64,000 nt of DNA, taken from positions 24,142,651 through 24,206,650 of the forward strand of contig OX387603.1 in the NCBI GenBank assembly GCA_947568835.1, in the 5' to 3' direction. Shown here one piece after another: positions 24,892 through 38,300 of the stretch. Under the pieces are notes generated by a model. The model saw only the letters and a program-made list of their open reading frames with translations. It was not told the DNA's origin and did no database searches. Source of the DNA: Protonemura montana (lineage: Eukaryota; Arthropoda; Insecta; Plecoptera; Nemouridae). A program made the position numbers and the translations under genes. Each line of letters opens with the position of its first letter. Position 1 is the first letter of the stretch.

Positions 24892-26582
24892 GGTAAGATC
24901 GCCCAGTCGGCCACTAGGTTCGAAGACTTATTGTCCGTCAACGGCGACCTCTGACCAGCGCTGTCGCGACGACGTCCGTCGATGATTCGCGGTATTTACT
25001 TTGGTAATTGAGTTATGCGGTGGTCGGTCGCAGCAGTGAAAGACTGCCAGTGTTCTGTCGTGGACCCCTTTATGCCGCCAGTGACAGGAGGCCAGACTCT
25101 CGAAGCGGCTGTCCGAAGTCAATACGTTTGCATCCGACGTACTTATTTTATATCGGTTGTCAGTGAACATCATTGACGCTTTCAGGCATCTTTCGCCAGT
25201 AGATAATTTCCCACAAGGATGCAAATGACTGTGGCTACAGATAGTGCGATACTCAAAATTAGTTTACTGCCCAATGACGTAGTATAACATACAGGCAAGG
25301 GACTTAAATCATTTTTACAAGCAGCCTACGTACAAGTGTATGCAATTGCAGCTCATATCCACTCTGTTTTATTTTCCCGCCTTGCCCTGTGATCTCTGAT
25401 GCCTCTAAATGCGCAAACCATGCGGCGTACTCTGGTCTGTTGAACTTTGACTGCGAATGCCGACGATCGATTGTTGTGACAGCGTCGGCTGCTTTGGCAC
25501 AAACGCTTCCCTCTAATATTGCAACAATACCGAAACGTCTACACGCGCCGGGCTTCGAGGGCAGGACCCCGCGACGTCCGATCCCGACATTCGTAGAAAC
25601 CCCGAGAGCACTGACCCTCCGCCTCAAACATTTCAATTTCAGAAACTCCAGTCTCGCACACAGATAGCAAAAGAATGGGTTGTCGAAAAATGGGTGGACG
25701 TTTTGATTACGCGTGAAATGTGTAAGAATACACTTGACACCTCTTCGCGGCTGTGCGTCGAAAGGACACACACATTCCGGGAGAATGTGACATTACTCAT
25801 GATCCTCTCAGCTGTCTTCCTGCCGCCCTGGCCGCCGGGCACACATGCATTCAGCTCTGTCTTACCAAGCCGTTTAAATGGTGATAAGTGTTTTAGGGGC
25901 AATCTGGGCGCACAATTAAGAGAGACGTTACCTTTGTTTGTGCCGCGCTCGCCGCGGTACCGTGCCGTACCGTCCGCGGGCACACCCACCTAGAACGGGC
26001 ACGGCCACGCGGGTATAATTATCGCGTCGAATTATTGTTTCCAGAACGCTTTGACGGACGCGTTAGGCACTTTGTTTTGCGTTAGGAATTCAATAAATCT
26101 TGCGCGCGACGGACGCATGTTTCGCTCAATTGTTTCGGCGTAGGAGGCATGCGGATTAAGTGGATCGCTCTTAAAGGGAACGGAATCGTCCGCGGGAAAC
26201 GAGCGATTCCAGAAAGTGCACCATATTTTCTTAAATAATCGCCAATTATGAGAAACTCGATCATGGTGGCATTGAACCTATAAATCTACGGCCGACCATC
26301 AATTTCAAACGTAGTAATCTGAAACGTATTCATGTAGAAAAACACGCAATACATTGTCCAGAAAACTCCTTAGAGTGCGCAATACATGTTCTTGTGAAAA
26401 AATCGTAAAGCAAATAAATCGATGTGGCTAAATTACATAGTTCCAAATAAGTATAAAAACATCAATTAATAGGTGCTGGGCCTATGTGTGTTTAAAATCT
26501 ATATGTGATTGTTTTCATCTTTAATTGACTTGTGATCTCTTGATTGGTTGATCTCTTGGACATTCTGCTGAGCAAACGAGCC

Positions 26583-26680
26583 GGTAATACGTGGTAATGG
26601 TAGACACCACCCGATGGCGCTTGCGGCCGTCCTTTAGAGCAATCATCCCTAATAAATAACTAAGACTTTACATATCGATA
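26583..26680 (+). repeat. Dispersed repeat copy (GGTAATACGTGGTAATGGTAG family)
   Basis: It shares AATACGTGGTAAYGGTAG with 3463-3525 and the GGTAATGGTA..CC(G)GGTGGCGC-type core with 49931-49985. All three are followed within about 40 bases by GCGGCC or GCGCAATAGC and then an AT-rich stretch. Ends and target duplications are not clear, so the element class is unknown. Confidence 0.55.
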
Positions 26681-27211
26681 AATGAAATCCAGTGTCATAA
26701 GTAAATCTATTTGAAATGGGTTTTGAATGCGAAGTAAAGGGCAACTAAATTTCCCGACGTTTCGTTACATATACTAGTTACTTCTTCAAGGGTAAGAGCA
26801 GTCCTGACAATTTTCCAATAACAAAAGAACCACATTAAATTATAACAATTACCTAAAATGTAATCTACAACCTAAGGTGGTTCACTTCTCTCGCATATAA
26901 CAAATTGAAATATCACTTACATCACTTACATCCAGTGCCATGAGAGATGGTCCCATTTATAAGCCTTCTAGAAGCATTTTTGCCGTTAGAGCTACTGGAA
27001 AAAAATGCATTCATAGGGTTTTGAATTAGCATTGTATTTCACGAGGTAGACTGGTCTATAATCTTATAAAATGATGCTACTATAGGGCTGTATTTCGGTC
27101 GTTTTTACTAGTGGTTCCTGAAAATACCACACCTGTACAGATAACAACTTTATGATTATTTTGTACTTGCTCCAAAGAGAAATGACGCTTTATTTTAGAG
27201 ACAGCGCATCT

Positions 27212-27293
27212 ACCCTGCTGAAAAATCTTACGTAAGATCTTGCCACGATCTTGCAAGATATTGCAAGAACTTGCGAAGAATTTTCAGCAGGGT
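27212..27293. mobile_element. 82-bp hairpin MITE-like element
   Basis: It starts ACCCTGCTGAAAAATCTT and ends GAAGAATTTTCAGCAGGGT, giving near-perfect terminal inverted repeats of about 18 bases. The interior repeats CTTGCAAGAT-type units, so the whole stretch can fold on itself. No convincing target duplication was found. The CCCTGCTGAAAA terminus resembles very short foldback elements seen in other arthropod DNA; that comparison is from memory. Confidence 0.6.
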
Positions 27294-27369
27294 CGTCAGC
27301 AACGCCCGCTAGCTCTGTGTGCGATTGCGTGAATAAGCCATCATGACCAGGACCCGATCCGACGCAGAC

Positions 27370-27450
27370 GTAGTCTCGTAAATCAGACCAGGGAGCCCTT
27401 AATTGCCGAGCACGGGTTTCGAACCCGGAGCCATGACCTACACCCACTCC
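27370..27450 (-). repeat. tRNA-like SINE head next to the hairpin element
   Basis: Minus-strand GGGTTCGAAACCCG (plus 27413-27426) is a strong B-box-like palindromic motif. It is preceded by GTGGGTGTAGGTCATGGC, which fits an A box weakly. The hairpin element lies about 120 bases downstream on the same strand sense, suggesting a composite repeat. No tRNA cloverleaf could be drawn. Confidence 0.35.
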
Positions 27451-30400
27451 TTCAACGACATCATCACCGGTCTCCTTCGATGCACTTGCATTTGGGATAT
27501 TGCTGGGAACGTCTTTGAGATGGGTAAGACCCACCCAATTAGTTACCAACCCGGAGGCGTTTTACAATCATTTTCGTCCGCATCGAGAGTCATCACAAAA
27601 GAAATATCTCCCAGGTCCATGGCTATCATTCTTACAGAATTTTTCTCATTTCCCTAAATTTCTGCGTCTCTTATTGCATTTGCTGTGATAATTCTTTGAA
27701 ATACAATTCCCTAAATGATGCTACTCTATTTTTTGCAGTGAATCTGCCTTTGCCTACATCCGTGATGTCTATGATAACTCAGTCCAAAACAGTTCTGACT
27801 CAGGAATGATAATATTTTCCCAAATATCAAGTCAGCGGAATCAATAATTTATTTTTGTATTTACTTTTTTTTTACCTTGCTTCCTCCGAAGCTTTCCCAT
27901 GGTTTGCAGCTATGCTCTCATTCAAACGCAATCGAACCCAAATCGGGCCAATTAAATCAGCTTATGCAAGTTTATTGGGACACTATAGAATTAGTAAGAT
28001 TATAGCTTAGCACATCATTATTAGTCCAGCTCTAGTCGATCCCATGCGAGCTAACTAACCACCAGTATGTGAAGAGCAAAGGTGATTGTTTTCAGCGTCT
28101 TATATGGCTTATATATGCCCTGGTGGTTAACGAGTTAATTCTCACACAGGCCTACACTTTAGTGCCGAACAGAGCGGGCTGCTCGCAGCTCTTCATACGG
28201 CAGAGAAAGATTTATATTTTCAGTTCGCATCTCGAAGATCGCAGCGTAAATCATTTTTCAGGTGTAATAAATCCCCACTTAAAGTAATTAGATAGTTCCT
28301 AATGGCGGACAGTGTTGCAGAAAAACCGCACTCTAGCATCGTGAAGCGCTATCGAACTCGACCAACGCGAAAGATTGAAATGTAAAATTTACTCGGGTTC
28401 ACTTGCCTTTTCGGTCATCCGCTTGCTTACGACGTACAGATTTAAGTCAGAGCGAGATCTGGCTAAAAGGATCGAGATTAATCCAGCCGGCAAACTCCGT
28501 TATTGATTGGTGTGCGTTTTCTGAACGTTGCGCGGTCCATTAGCTGGCAGTGGTCACCGTTTGCTGAGTGCATTTGCGCAGTGGCCTCACGAGAGTCGTT
28601 GAAAGACGGGGAGAGCGGCCGCTACAACCACTTTCTCAATGTTAAATAACGTTGTCTGGTTGTAGTTGGCCACTCTTGGACGTGCTTGGGCTATCGGCGA
28701 GTGACCAGGTGACCACTAAATGGTCCACGCGGGCCGTCGATCCAGAGGACCGATAGCCGGCGAGATAAGCTACTCATTTGGTTGTCCACGTTCGTCGCCT
28801 GGAGCAGATCCTGCCAGATGGATCATATGTTAGTGGCTTTGACCGTCATTTGTCGAGATGATGAGGCGATGGAGGCTGCGACATGTTGCTCAGGAACTTA
28901 GGTGGGCGCTCTTTGTTTTAAAAAGTTAAGCCAAGTACCGAGAAGAAGTTGCAGGAAAAGTAGGGTAGGTTTGAATGAAACTGGGACCATCTTTTATTAT
29001 TTCTGCTCGGACGATGCTTTTCATGGAAATCTTTTCCATATCAGGTGTTGATTGCGAAGGACTTTGAAAACCCACGACAATATGTTTACATATTAAGAAA
29101 AAACAAGAAACAACTCATGTATTTGTATTTGTATTTTTTTATTATTGATTTTTTTTTTATTTCTTTAAAAAAATGCGTACGTACAAAAGAGACCCTTAAC
29201 CAATGTCCAACGTTTCGTGCGGTTCGTGGCACGTACAATTACAACTAGATGTAACAATTACAGGTAACGTTCAGTGAACAACAACAAGAACAGCATCAGC
29301 AGCAGCAGCCAGCTGATTGCTTATTGCACGGAGGGATCAATGCCGTGTTTTTGTCTCAACAAAACACGTTTAGGGCTAAAGCTGTACAATAAATATTCGC
29401 AAATAATTATTTACATTTTTAAATACACTATCAGCTAGAAATCTTATAAAATAATGCTATAAATCTGGATATACTCTGATAAAATGTACTCTCTCACTAC
29501 TATACATAATACGTTTTACAATTATTTAAAACAAAAATCATTTACAATATCATAAATATAGTACAAAATTTGTAACTTTCATGGCATAAAATCGAGCGAT
29601 TTGCTATAGAATATCTCAGCTAAAACATTTTCAACGATGGCACGTAAGCACTTTCCATTAAAGTTATATAAAAAAATAAAAACACTTTGTGAATCAAATA
29701 ACTAAATGCGATTCGCACTCGACTTGCACATCTCATTGCCGGACAAGAACATTTTAGTGGAATCCTCCACGCACAGGATCACTTCGAATGCTATCATATG
29801 CTGGTCATATATCGGTAGTGCATGATGACACGGGACCACCCATGCTACTCCTAACAAACGAGAGCACTTGATAATCCCATGTCATAATCCCATCACACTT
29901 CGTCGCCGAGGTAAACGACACGGACCCTCGCATTTCCCTGTCGAACGTGTCGCCCACTTTACGTCATCGCCTCGCTCGGCAAAGGATTAAAAACACAACA
30001 ATGAAGCCGAAAAAGGTCATCGACTCACGAAACTCATTTAGCTGGCGTGTTAGAGCGATCGGATTTTGACAAAACCGATAACAGAAATCTGAATATTTTA
30101 AGTCGATTTAGCGCGAGGGCTTGAGATCGGGAAACCATGTTTTCGATTTTGAGTTGCTCTGAAACCGTTCATGTTACTGGCTGTAAAATGGATTTTGTTT
30201 GATATTGTGTGTCAGAAGTTATAAAATTCACACAGGTATCACACAGTATATTGGTAGGCTAGATTGTCTATTGATAGACAAACTAATAAAGGCAGATGGC
30301 CACTGTTTAGGTTCCGATTCGTCCTTACTGGTCGCAATGGAACAGTGCTGCTTGTGGGGCTATTTTCACAAAATTGATACTTTTCAGCTTAGCTGAAATA

Positions 30401-31919
30401 TCACCCATGCATCCCACCAGGTAGTCCACATTTTCCTGGCTTTTCCCGCGACTTTCCTTAACCGAACGCGACAATTTCCCGACCACGACGACCACCCACG
30501 TGTCCACCCTCCGCTCCCGCCGACATCGGCGCCTAATTTCAATAAACGTGTCATATTTGTGCCGTGCTGCCCATGAGCAGCAATGGCTGCACAATGGCTG
30601 GGCAGCGAGTGAATCACTGGCACAGTGTGTGTGTTTTTCATATTGGTCGTGACTCTCGAGCGACCGGGTACATAAATGCAACTAGTACCTATCGATGCGC
30701 AGCTTATAGCAGTGCGCAGCGGCCAGAAAACTGCACAACGGTGCGCATTGCACACTGCACAGGGGTAGACAATAAAGATATTTCGTGAGACACTTTGCCT
30801 GGAGCACCTGCAAGATGTTGCCTGCGATTGTCGAGCTAGATCTTTGATTATTTTTTGGGTCAGTGCTGGTGCATGAATATGCGAGATAAGCGGATAGTTA
30901 CTCTTGCTGAACGGACAGAGGTGTATTTTTTTTCTTATTCAAACATGGGCTGACTTGTTTGTTATGGAATGGGCGGAAAGAAAAATTTTAAAACTGATAT
31001 TTCACTTCGCGATCGTGGTTAAGAGGCGAGAGTGAACGAAATCAGTTTCTATCCGCGCATTGAATCGGCGTTGGCAGTGAGCGCCTAAAGAAGACTTTTG
31101 GAGGGTACATTTGACGTGGCGATCTTTAAAAACCACCTTGAAACATAATTTTCTAATACAAGTCGTAACTTTCCCCCATATACTCAAAGGTATAAACACT
31201 ATTAAATGAAATACATTTTATTACTCTGAATTTTGTTCTTTCAGACTCTCAAGGTGGTGGGAAAACAAATTGTTTGCCTGGCAATGGACGTAAAAAGTGA
31301 CTTTAAAGTGGACCATGAGCTAAAGGAGCAGAAAGTGCTCCTCCAAAGTGCTATTGAACTTCGCGTCTTCGGCCACGGAGCGCCGTTTTGCGCGTCGACG
31401 CAGCGCGCGAAAGCAACGCGAAGTGCGCGTACAGAAACAAGTCGTTTCCCCGCTGGAACGTGGAAGGTAATTAAAGTGAGACGAGCGACTAATACACGGG
31501 TTAAGTAACGCGCGGAAAAAAACCAAGACAACACACACACACACATCAGGTAAAACAAAAACAAATGAGACATTATCGCGCGTTCGAAACTGGTTTAGTG
31601 CCGTGTGTAACCCCTGGTTTAGACTATATGAAGCTCTTTTAGTCTCCGATGCAAGCCAGCTCTCTCTAGTCCTAGAACACAAATACTAATAAATCACCGA
31701 TCGGAACAAAAGGTCTCGGTAAATGCAACTATATGGCTCGCCATGTCCCTGGCTCCACCGTGTTTCTCGGATAGTTTATGCACGGAGATCGCTATGACAT
31801 GCAGCCCGTGCATACGGCAATATCTCTCCCTGTGTCCCGGTCGTAACAGTAGCCGAGATGGTATTCTGCAAATAAACGAGTGCTTCGCGACGCTGGGCAA
31901 AAATGCGACCGAGCTGCTC

Positions 31920-32000
31920 GGGTGGGCGCCTAGCGTGTTCGAGGACGGCACACGCGGCATGGGGTCTCTGGTTCGCATCCCGGCTGGCGTGGAAGGTCGC
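31920..32000 (+). repeat. tRNA-promoter-like motif pair, possible SINE head
   Basis: TGGGCGCCTAGCG (31923-31935) resembles an A box. GGTTCGCATCC (31970-31980) resembles a B box at normal tRNA spacing. The overlapping 146-codon open frame (31743-32183) has no recognisable domain and is not annotated as a gene. Confidence 0.3.
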
Positions 32001-34119
32001 CCAATAGGCCGTCGCCTCCCTTATACACTCTCGGCAAGGATTCCGGATCTTATCGGGATGTCGACGGTCAAGACGACCAAGTGGACGACGCAGGTTGCTG
32101 GTGTAATGATGGTCGGAAAGATTTCAGCCTCGAATTGGCACAATGTTAAGATGGAGAGTCACAATAAGGGACCCATTTATTGATTTAGCACCACGAGTTA
32201 ATTGTTTCTAGCCTATTGATATACTCTAACTCGTTTTGAAGTGATTCGCAATGTGTAGCGAAAATGCACCCCTATCTGCTCCTCTGTAACGTGCTCTCCA
32301 GCAAAGGCCAGGATTAGCGACCCTAGCCATGCTTCAAACGTGACCGCACTCCCAAACCCTCGGCTGCTGTAAGCTAACATCACACATTGATCACAACAAT
32401 GCAAATCATCATGGGAACGAGACTCCCAGACGGTCGGTTCCTCTAGTAACGGATGTTGAGGTGCCAGCGGTCGACGGTGGTGCTCGTTCGGTGGTCACTG
32501 CATGGGCATGATCAGTATGTGCATGGGCGCCCGGATTTGACAGGCCCGAGTACCGTTACGTGCGTGGACAAGACTCGCCATGCGTGTATATCGCTACACG
32601 CAAGAAGACAATGAGGTGTGAGTGTCGTGAGATGTGCCCGGACAGTTAATAGATTGTTCTCCGCTGCGTTTGCTTTGGACTCTAGCTGGCTTTGGGCATT
32701 TTGGCGTCGAGGGTTTGTTTTGACAGAAAACCAATGAAAAAAACCAAGTTTCGCGAGGGCAGCGAAAATTATTTTTCAGGCCAGGAAGCTTATCTTGAAT
32801 AAATTAATAGGAGGCTAACGAAAAAACCCGAACAGATTTTGAAAAGGGTACACAAAATTCAAAGGGTACTCTAATTAATTTTTTTTAACTCGTGTGTATG
32901 CCAATTACACACAAGATGTTTCTTCTTCTATACGAAGTGGAGCTACAAAAAGAGATTAGATCCTTTCACAATGGGATGGTCGAATAAATACACCGACAGT
33001 GTAATAACACTGCCGTGAAATTGCTCGCGCGCCTATAAACACAGGTTTCGAATCGCCTCGCACCACTAATCGCGACCTGGGCCCGTGGTGGAGAGCCTAA
33101 CATGTCAATGGACAACCATCGACAGGTCGAAAACATATCAAATCATTATTATCCAAAAAGCTAACAAAACAAGGCATATAGATATTTATCGATCGGAAAA
33201 GATCGAACTAAAGTTAAGTATTGCACGAGCCAGCCGTGGACGATTTGTTGGCATCACAGTTGTGGGTTGACAATATGTCATACTTTGTTGAGATTCAATA
33301 CACATCCTATAAAATATAATATATAAAGTTTCTCGGTATAGGAGTCGAACGAGAAACCATTTTGTAAACAGTCCAAACGTTTTCTCAGTAATAACTTAAC
33401 GCTCTTCTTTGCACGCCTGGAAGAAGGTCTTGAGCGCCATCAGGAGCAGGTACCCGACAGCGCGTGACCCCAGACGCTAGTCCCGCGAATCTGCAAACAA
33501 GAAGGACCCACGTCATTAGGTCGTTGTGGGCATAACTGAGTGCGTTGATGACGAGACGCTTTTCCAGGGAAACGAGCCTGTTCAAGTGTCATCGTCAGAG
33601 GCGTCGGCCAATTGACATTTGTCAGAGGGTTCCGTTGGCCGCGCCATGGGAAACGTTGTACGATTCCGAACGCTCGGCTGGATGACCGCGTTTGCAACCC
33701 ATGGCACGAAGCCAGGTACGCCGACCAAGATGTCGTTGCGTACGGAGGAGGTTCCGGTTTTTTGCGATTCATTTTGCGAGACGTTGTAATTATCTTGCAT
33801 CAAGCGCCAGGAAAAAGTCATCCAATTTCGCGGGGAGGCAGTCTAATCGTCGGCGACACATCCGCTCGGCGACCACAGCATGAGATGAGGCTGTCAGCGA
33901 GGAGGAGGGTCTGGGGCGGATGCTGCCGGCGAAGGCTGCGGAGCCGAGGTAATCCGGGGACTCAACGTGTTTAATAAAGCTGTTGGTGGAATCTCGTTTT
34001 CTAAACCAAGAGATGGACCGAGTCTATCATACATGTATCTTGGTCTAGCCCGTAGTCCATAAAAGATGCAGTCCCGGATGAAATATTATAGGAGCAATCC
34101 TCTAATCTTTTTAGAAGAT

Positions 34120-35347
34120 TTAAAAAGAAGGACTCTCGGCCAACGCTTCTGCGCGCACCATAATAGCGAAGGAGGTTGCACTCGTATCGTTTGAGGTATT
34201 GCCGGTCTTACCTTTGGCCGGCGAGTGCTGTCCGTCGGCGACGTCGATCCGATGCATTGCCGGCATGGGCATTCTAGGCGCCGGCGGCGGCTGCAACGGG
34301 AATAGGCGGTGCTCTGCGGGCCACGCGGCGGCCGTCGCCAGGACGTGGTACTGGTCGTCGTCCATGGCGTGCATAGAGCGTGCTCCCTGGAGGTTGGGCA
34401 CGTACTGCTCGGGCATCCAGTCGAACGTGAACGCTGTGTGCGGCGGCTGGTGCGAGTGACTGCCCCCGCCCAGGCTGCTTGGCGTCCCCGTCGGCGTCGG
34501 TGGCGTCGTCGTCATGTATGGGCTCAGCTCCTGCTGGATCATGTCGGGCACCTTCTGCAGCGTTGTGTCCGACCACGGCGGACTTGGGTTCCACTGGTCC
34601 ATAAACTCGGCTGGGTCGACCATCATGGTGGCCGATTTGACGATGAGACGCGGCCGGCCGAGCGCGTGGTGCAGAGACGTCGACATCGGTGTTGTCGCGA
34701 GCAGCAGGCCGCCGCCTCCACCCGGCGTCCCACCTCGCAACTCCATGATGTCCTCAGACGACGGCGACGAACGCGGCGAGCCTCCCATCGGTGTCTTCGG
34801 CAGTTCCATCTTCATGCCCGCCTTCCGCTTTAACGACGGCGTCCTCACCTCCTCCACGGGCATGTGGTGCATTTCGGCGTATCGCTCGTCCATCTCGTCC
34901 TGGCTCGCGTGCACCGAGTAGTCCACAGGCTCCGGTTCATGACGTCGAAACCGGAAAGCGGCGGCGGCCGCGGCGACGGCGTCGACGGCGACCGGCGCCG
35001 GCTGGTAGGTGGGGGAAGCCGTCGTCTCGGCGTGGTGCACTTGGTGGTTGCCGTTGAGCGAGTGGTGGTGACCAACACCGCCGGGCGACACCTGGTGCTG
35101 CAGGTACGCGTGATGGTGCGACGCATCCACGTGCTGGTAGGTCGCGACGCCGGGGTGTTGCGCCGCGACGCCGCCTCCCGTGGCTGCCGGGTGCTGGTGG
35201 GGGTGGGGGTGGTAGTAGGCGGCGGCGGCAGCGGCCATGCGGGATGCGGCGTGTGCTTCGTATGCCAGGCCGTATTGCAGCTTGGACTGCGCCATGTAGT
35301 AGTGGTAAAGCCAGCTGTTGGCGCGCATGACGCCCGCCTCACGCTCG
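34120..35347 (-). CDS. dys: dysfusion terminal exon: His/Ala-rich transactivation region
   Basis: The acceptor CTGTTCACAG precedes 35347, whose base completes a Ser codon with the previous exon: NQVLSEREAGVMRANSWLYH. The exon reads 408 residues to TAA at 34120-34122. It has poly-Ala, His/Pro-rich and Gly runs; the ordered islands YYMAQSKLQYGLAYEAHA, PPWSDTTLQKVPDMIQQEL and FTFDWMPEQYVPN look conserved. An AAAG|GTAAGA donor-like site occurs in frame at 34212/34211 after GQHSPAKG. Beyond it the translation (KTGNTSNDTSATSF onward) loses the compositional bias, so the true coding exon may end at 34212. Confidence 0.85.
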
Positions 35348-38300
35348 CTGTGAACAGGACAGAGACACAGAGGCGTTAGACAGGGGTGCTTGTGCATGGG
35401 ACAGAGGCAGAGCGCCCGTTCACTGCAAAAAGATGGTGATTTTCTAGAGACTAGAGCGAGAACCATGAGGCATGCCACTGACAGGGCGTATAATGCCAAC
35501 CTATACAAGTAAGATATGTGAATCATGCTCCAATGCTGGCTGTCAGTTGGATGCCAGTTCTCAGGCTGCAGGCAGAAATGTCAGCGCCGCGTCACGAGAG
35601 CGGGAAAATGGCACAGATTTCTTTCTCGGAACCACTTTTGATCGCATCGTCTCATGATTGATGACAGTTCTCGCTCGGCTTTTGTTTGCCGTGTCTCCGC
35701 GAATGTTCTCGCGCGAGAATAATAAGCGACGGCAACGAACACATGCAATTAACCGACTCGTACATTTATAAAATTTCGCCTCGCCTTAAATACCGCATTT
35801 TTCCCCCGCTTCCTCATTGTCGCTGGAAAAAAAGTGGCGTCCGAAGATCGCCTATCTCCGGATCGCATGCAAATAAATTTACATTTCGCAATGAAATTCG
35901 CCGTCTTCCGAGAACTGCGGCCGCCGCGTCGACAGCCAACAGTAGTAGTGTGGTCTGGTATTATAATACATTTAAACTATAAAATAAATTGTATGCTTGG
36001 TAACACGATACACATTTTATCGTAGATCGCATTAAAACACACAATACCGTGGCAGTAGACTATAGGCAGCAGCACCGTATTTTATTTCGTATCGACGTCT
36101 AACGATGTATTATAGAATCCACTAATTGCTGAAATAGCAATCCTATTAAAAACCTGTTCGATTTTTGCGTAAATATCATGGGAACTGTTTCATTCCTGGC
36201 TCACTTTTTTCCCTCGAGTTCCTCCCACGATCGGAACCCTCCGTAAAACATACGTAGGCCTTAAAGCAGACCAATGTCATCGGCGGATTATAATTGTGTA
36301 ATTACGAGCGAGAGAAAGAGAGGGAGATGGATGTTTTTGTGGGTGGGTGGGTTGATGTGAGGAATGGTAGAGGTTCGATCGTTATTAGAGCAATAACTCA
36401 ACGGAAAGCTCCGAATGTGTACGTTCTTGCAGCCCATGGAGTCGGCCGGTGATCTTGATTGCTGGACGTGGTCTGATGCTATCGACCTGCCAGGGGTTTC
36501 AAAGCCAAGGCCTATCTCACGCCGAGGATGGGATATTTCGTGGGGGGAATTGAAGCAAAAATATATCCTGCGTTTTATAGAAGTTACTTCAACTTTCGAT
36601 GGTTGTGCAAGGACCTGAAAATGTAGACGAACTGTTTTTTCCAATGATTCTAATGATTTGAGTAATAACAAGCTAGAAGCAGACAACGAATTCTGCTATA
36701 AGTAGAGAGAAAAAGATCCCACAATTCCAGAAACTGATCTTTGGGACACCTTATTTTTCCAGTCATTGCAGCTCAGATTTTTAACGGGAGACATAGTCTT
36801 TGTTCTGTCGTGGAGGAGCCCGACCTCAGACACGATGCAAATTGCAAACATCGAAATGAAATCTAAATCAACTCGATCGCCATTACCTTCGAGAAGTTAT
36901 TTAATTAAAAAACTTGGATTGAATCCGTTGTGCAGACTCATTGAAACGAGCCAGACCCGCGCGCGCTCTCATTGTTCGAGACCCCTGCCGAGGGCCAAGG
37001 AGGACGCCATGGATGGACCCACCATGGTTGATCCCATAAACTATGAGGGCCACAAACAAACAACTCGATCCGATTCGAATAACAGTATTTATCTCCACCG
37101 AGTCGATATCAGCTGGCCATCGCGCAGCCGCGGTCAGTTTACCAAACTCGACTAATTATATCCATGAGATACAGATCCATAGTTTCTCAAAGCGTTTATT
37201 ATAATAACGTTGTTGTGACGAAATCGCTCACAGTATTAACGGAGATGGGAAAAACTCGATGTGGTAGTTTTATAATAAAGCAAACCAAAAAATTCAAATT
37301 TTTCTTTTGGCAAGTTGTTTATTTTCAAGACGCTTAATGGAATCTGCAGACAAGTAATTACTGAGTAGGTGGTGCTATTTTTTTTTCTTGCGTACCCTAC
37401 GATTTGTGTGATGAAGGCAAAGCAGTTACCCTCAACCCGCAATGGTAGACTGTAAAACGGCATCAAAGCGCATTGCCCAGGTACATTACGATGCGGTTAC
37501 CCATTTGACACATCACTCTCCTCGCGGCACAAGTCGCGCGACCGCAGCACCGCGGTTGACCCTTGACTCTCTCTAGAGACCTCGACGACGACGAGGATGC
37601 CGCCTCAGGACGAGGTAATTGCCCTGCGGTCCTTGTATCTCGAGATTGCCCCCTTCTCCTCCCCGCCACCCTGACCCGATTTTTACGGAAAAGATGGAAA
37701 CCCGCGCCGGAGCGTTTCGATAATTATAACAATTTGAAGCGCAGGGAGTGAGCGGGTAACTCGGTAGCTGAGCGGAAATTATCAGTGTCGCATTGGTAGG
37801 TAATCTTGCGACTGTTAAGAGGCTTGTTGTTCTGCTGGGGAAACAAAGAAAGGACGCGCAAAGTTTGTTGTCCTTTCGAGTCGTGACTCGTGGCTGGCTG
37901 ACACCGTTATATCTTTCACCCCCAGCATAGGATATAAATCAACACCTCACCGGCTGCTGCTGCTTTAACCTCCCATGCACTTCAATTGTGCTTTCGAATA
38001 CAAAACCAGATACTTGACATAAAAACCTGCTTGTTTCTATGGAAATAAGAACTAATCGGACCAACCCACTTTTTATATCTTGCTTAGAAACTTTGGAAGG
38101 GTTGGTTGGTAAAATAACGCAACTTGTAAGGGTCATCCAATGAGAAGTTTTCTGTTTCCCGTTTTTCTGTTCCATCACTGATTCCGGTTCCAGTTTCCTG
38201 TTTTTACGGTTTGCCATCTCTCTAACAGTGATGACATCTGTGTAGCCACCATGGACCAGTTTCTGGAGGTAATAACTGGATTTTATTTGACTACCCACAG

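Larger units (their letters stand above)
24892..34119. other. Intergenic region before the dysfusion 3' end
   Basis: About 9.2 kb without a supportable gene. It contains one copy of the three-copy dispersed repeat, an 82-bp hairpin element, SINE-like heads and a (CA)8 tract at 31529-31545, listed separately. A tract of CAG repeats at 29293-29310 lies in no long frame. Part of 33400-34119 may be dysfusion 3' sequence, including a possible alternative terminal exon near 33792-33937. Confidence 0.5.

Noticed and set aside
29280..29320. CAG-rich tract as a polyglutamine exon
   Set aside because: Too short, with no long open frame or splice sites around it.
31743..32183. 146-codon plus-strand frame
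   Set aside because: It overlaps a tRNA-promoter-like repeat head and lacks any known domain.
34309..35379. Long plus-strand frames opposite the dysfusion terminal exon
   Set aside because: Shadows of the GC-rich minus-strand coding exon.
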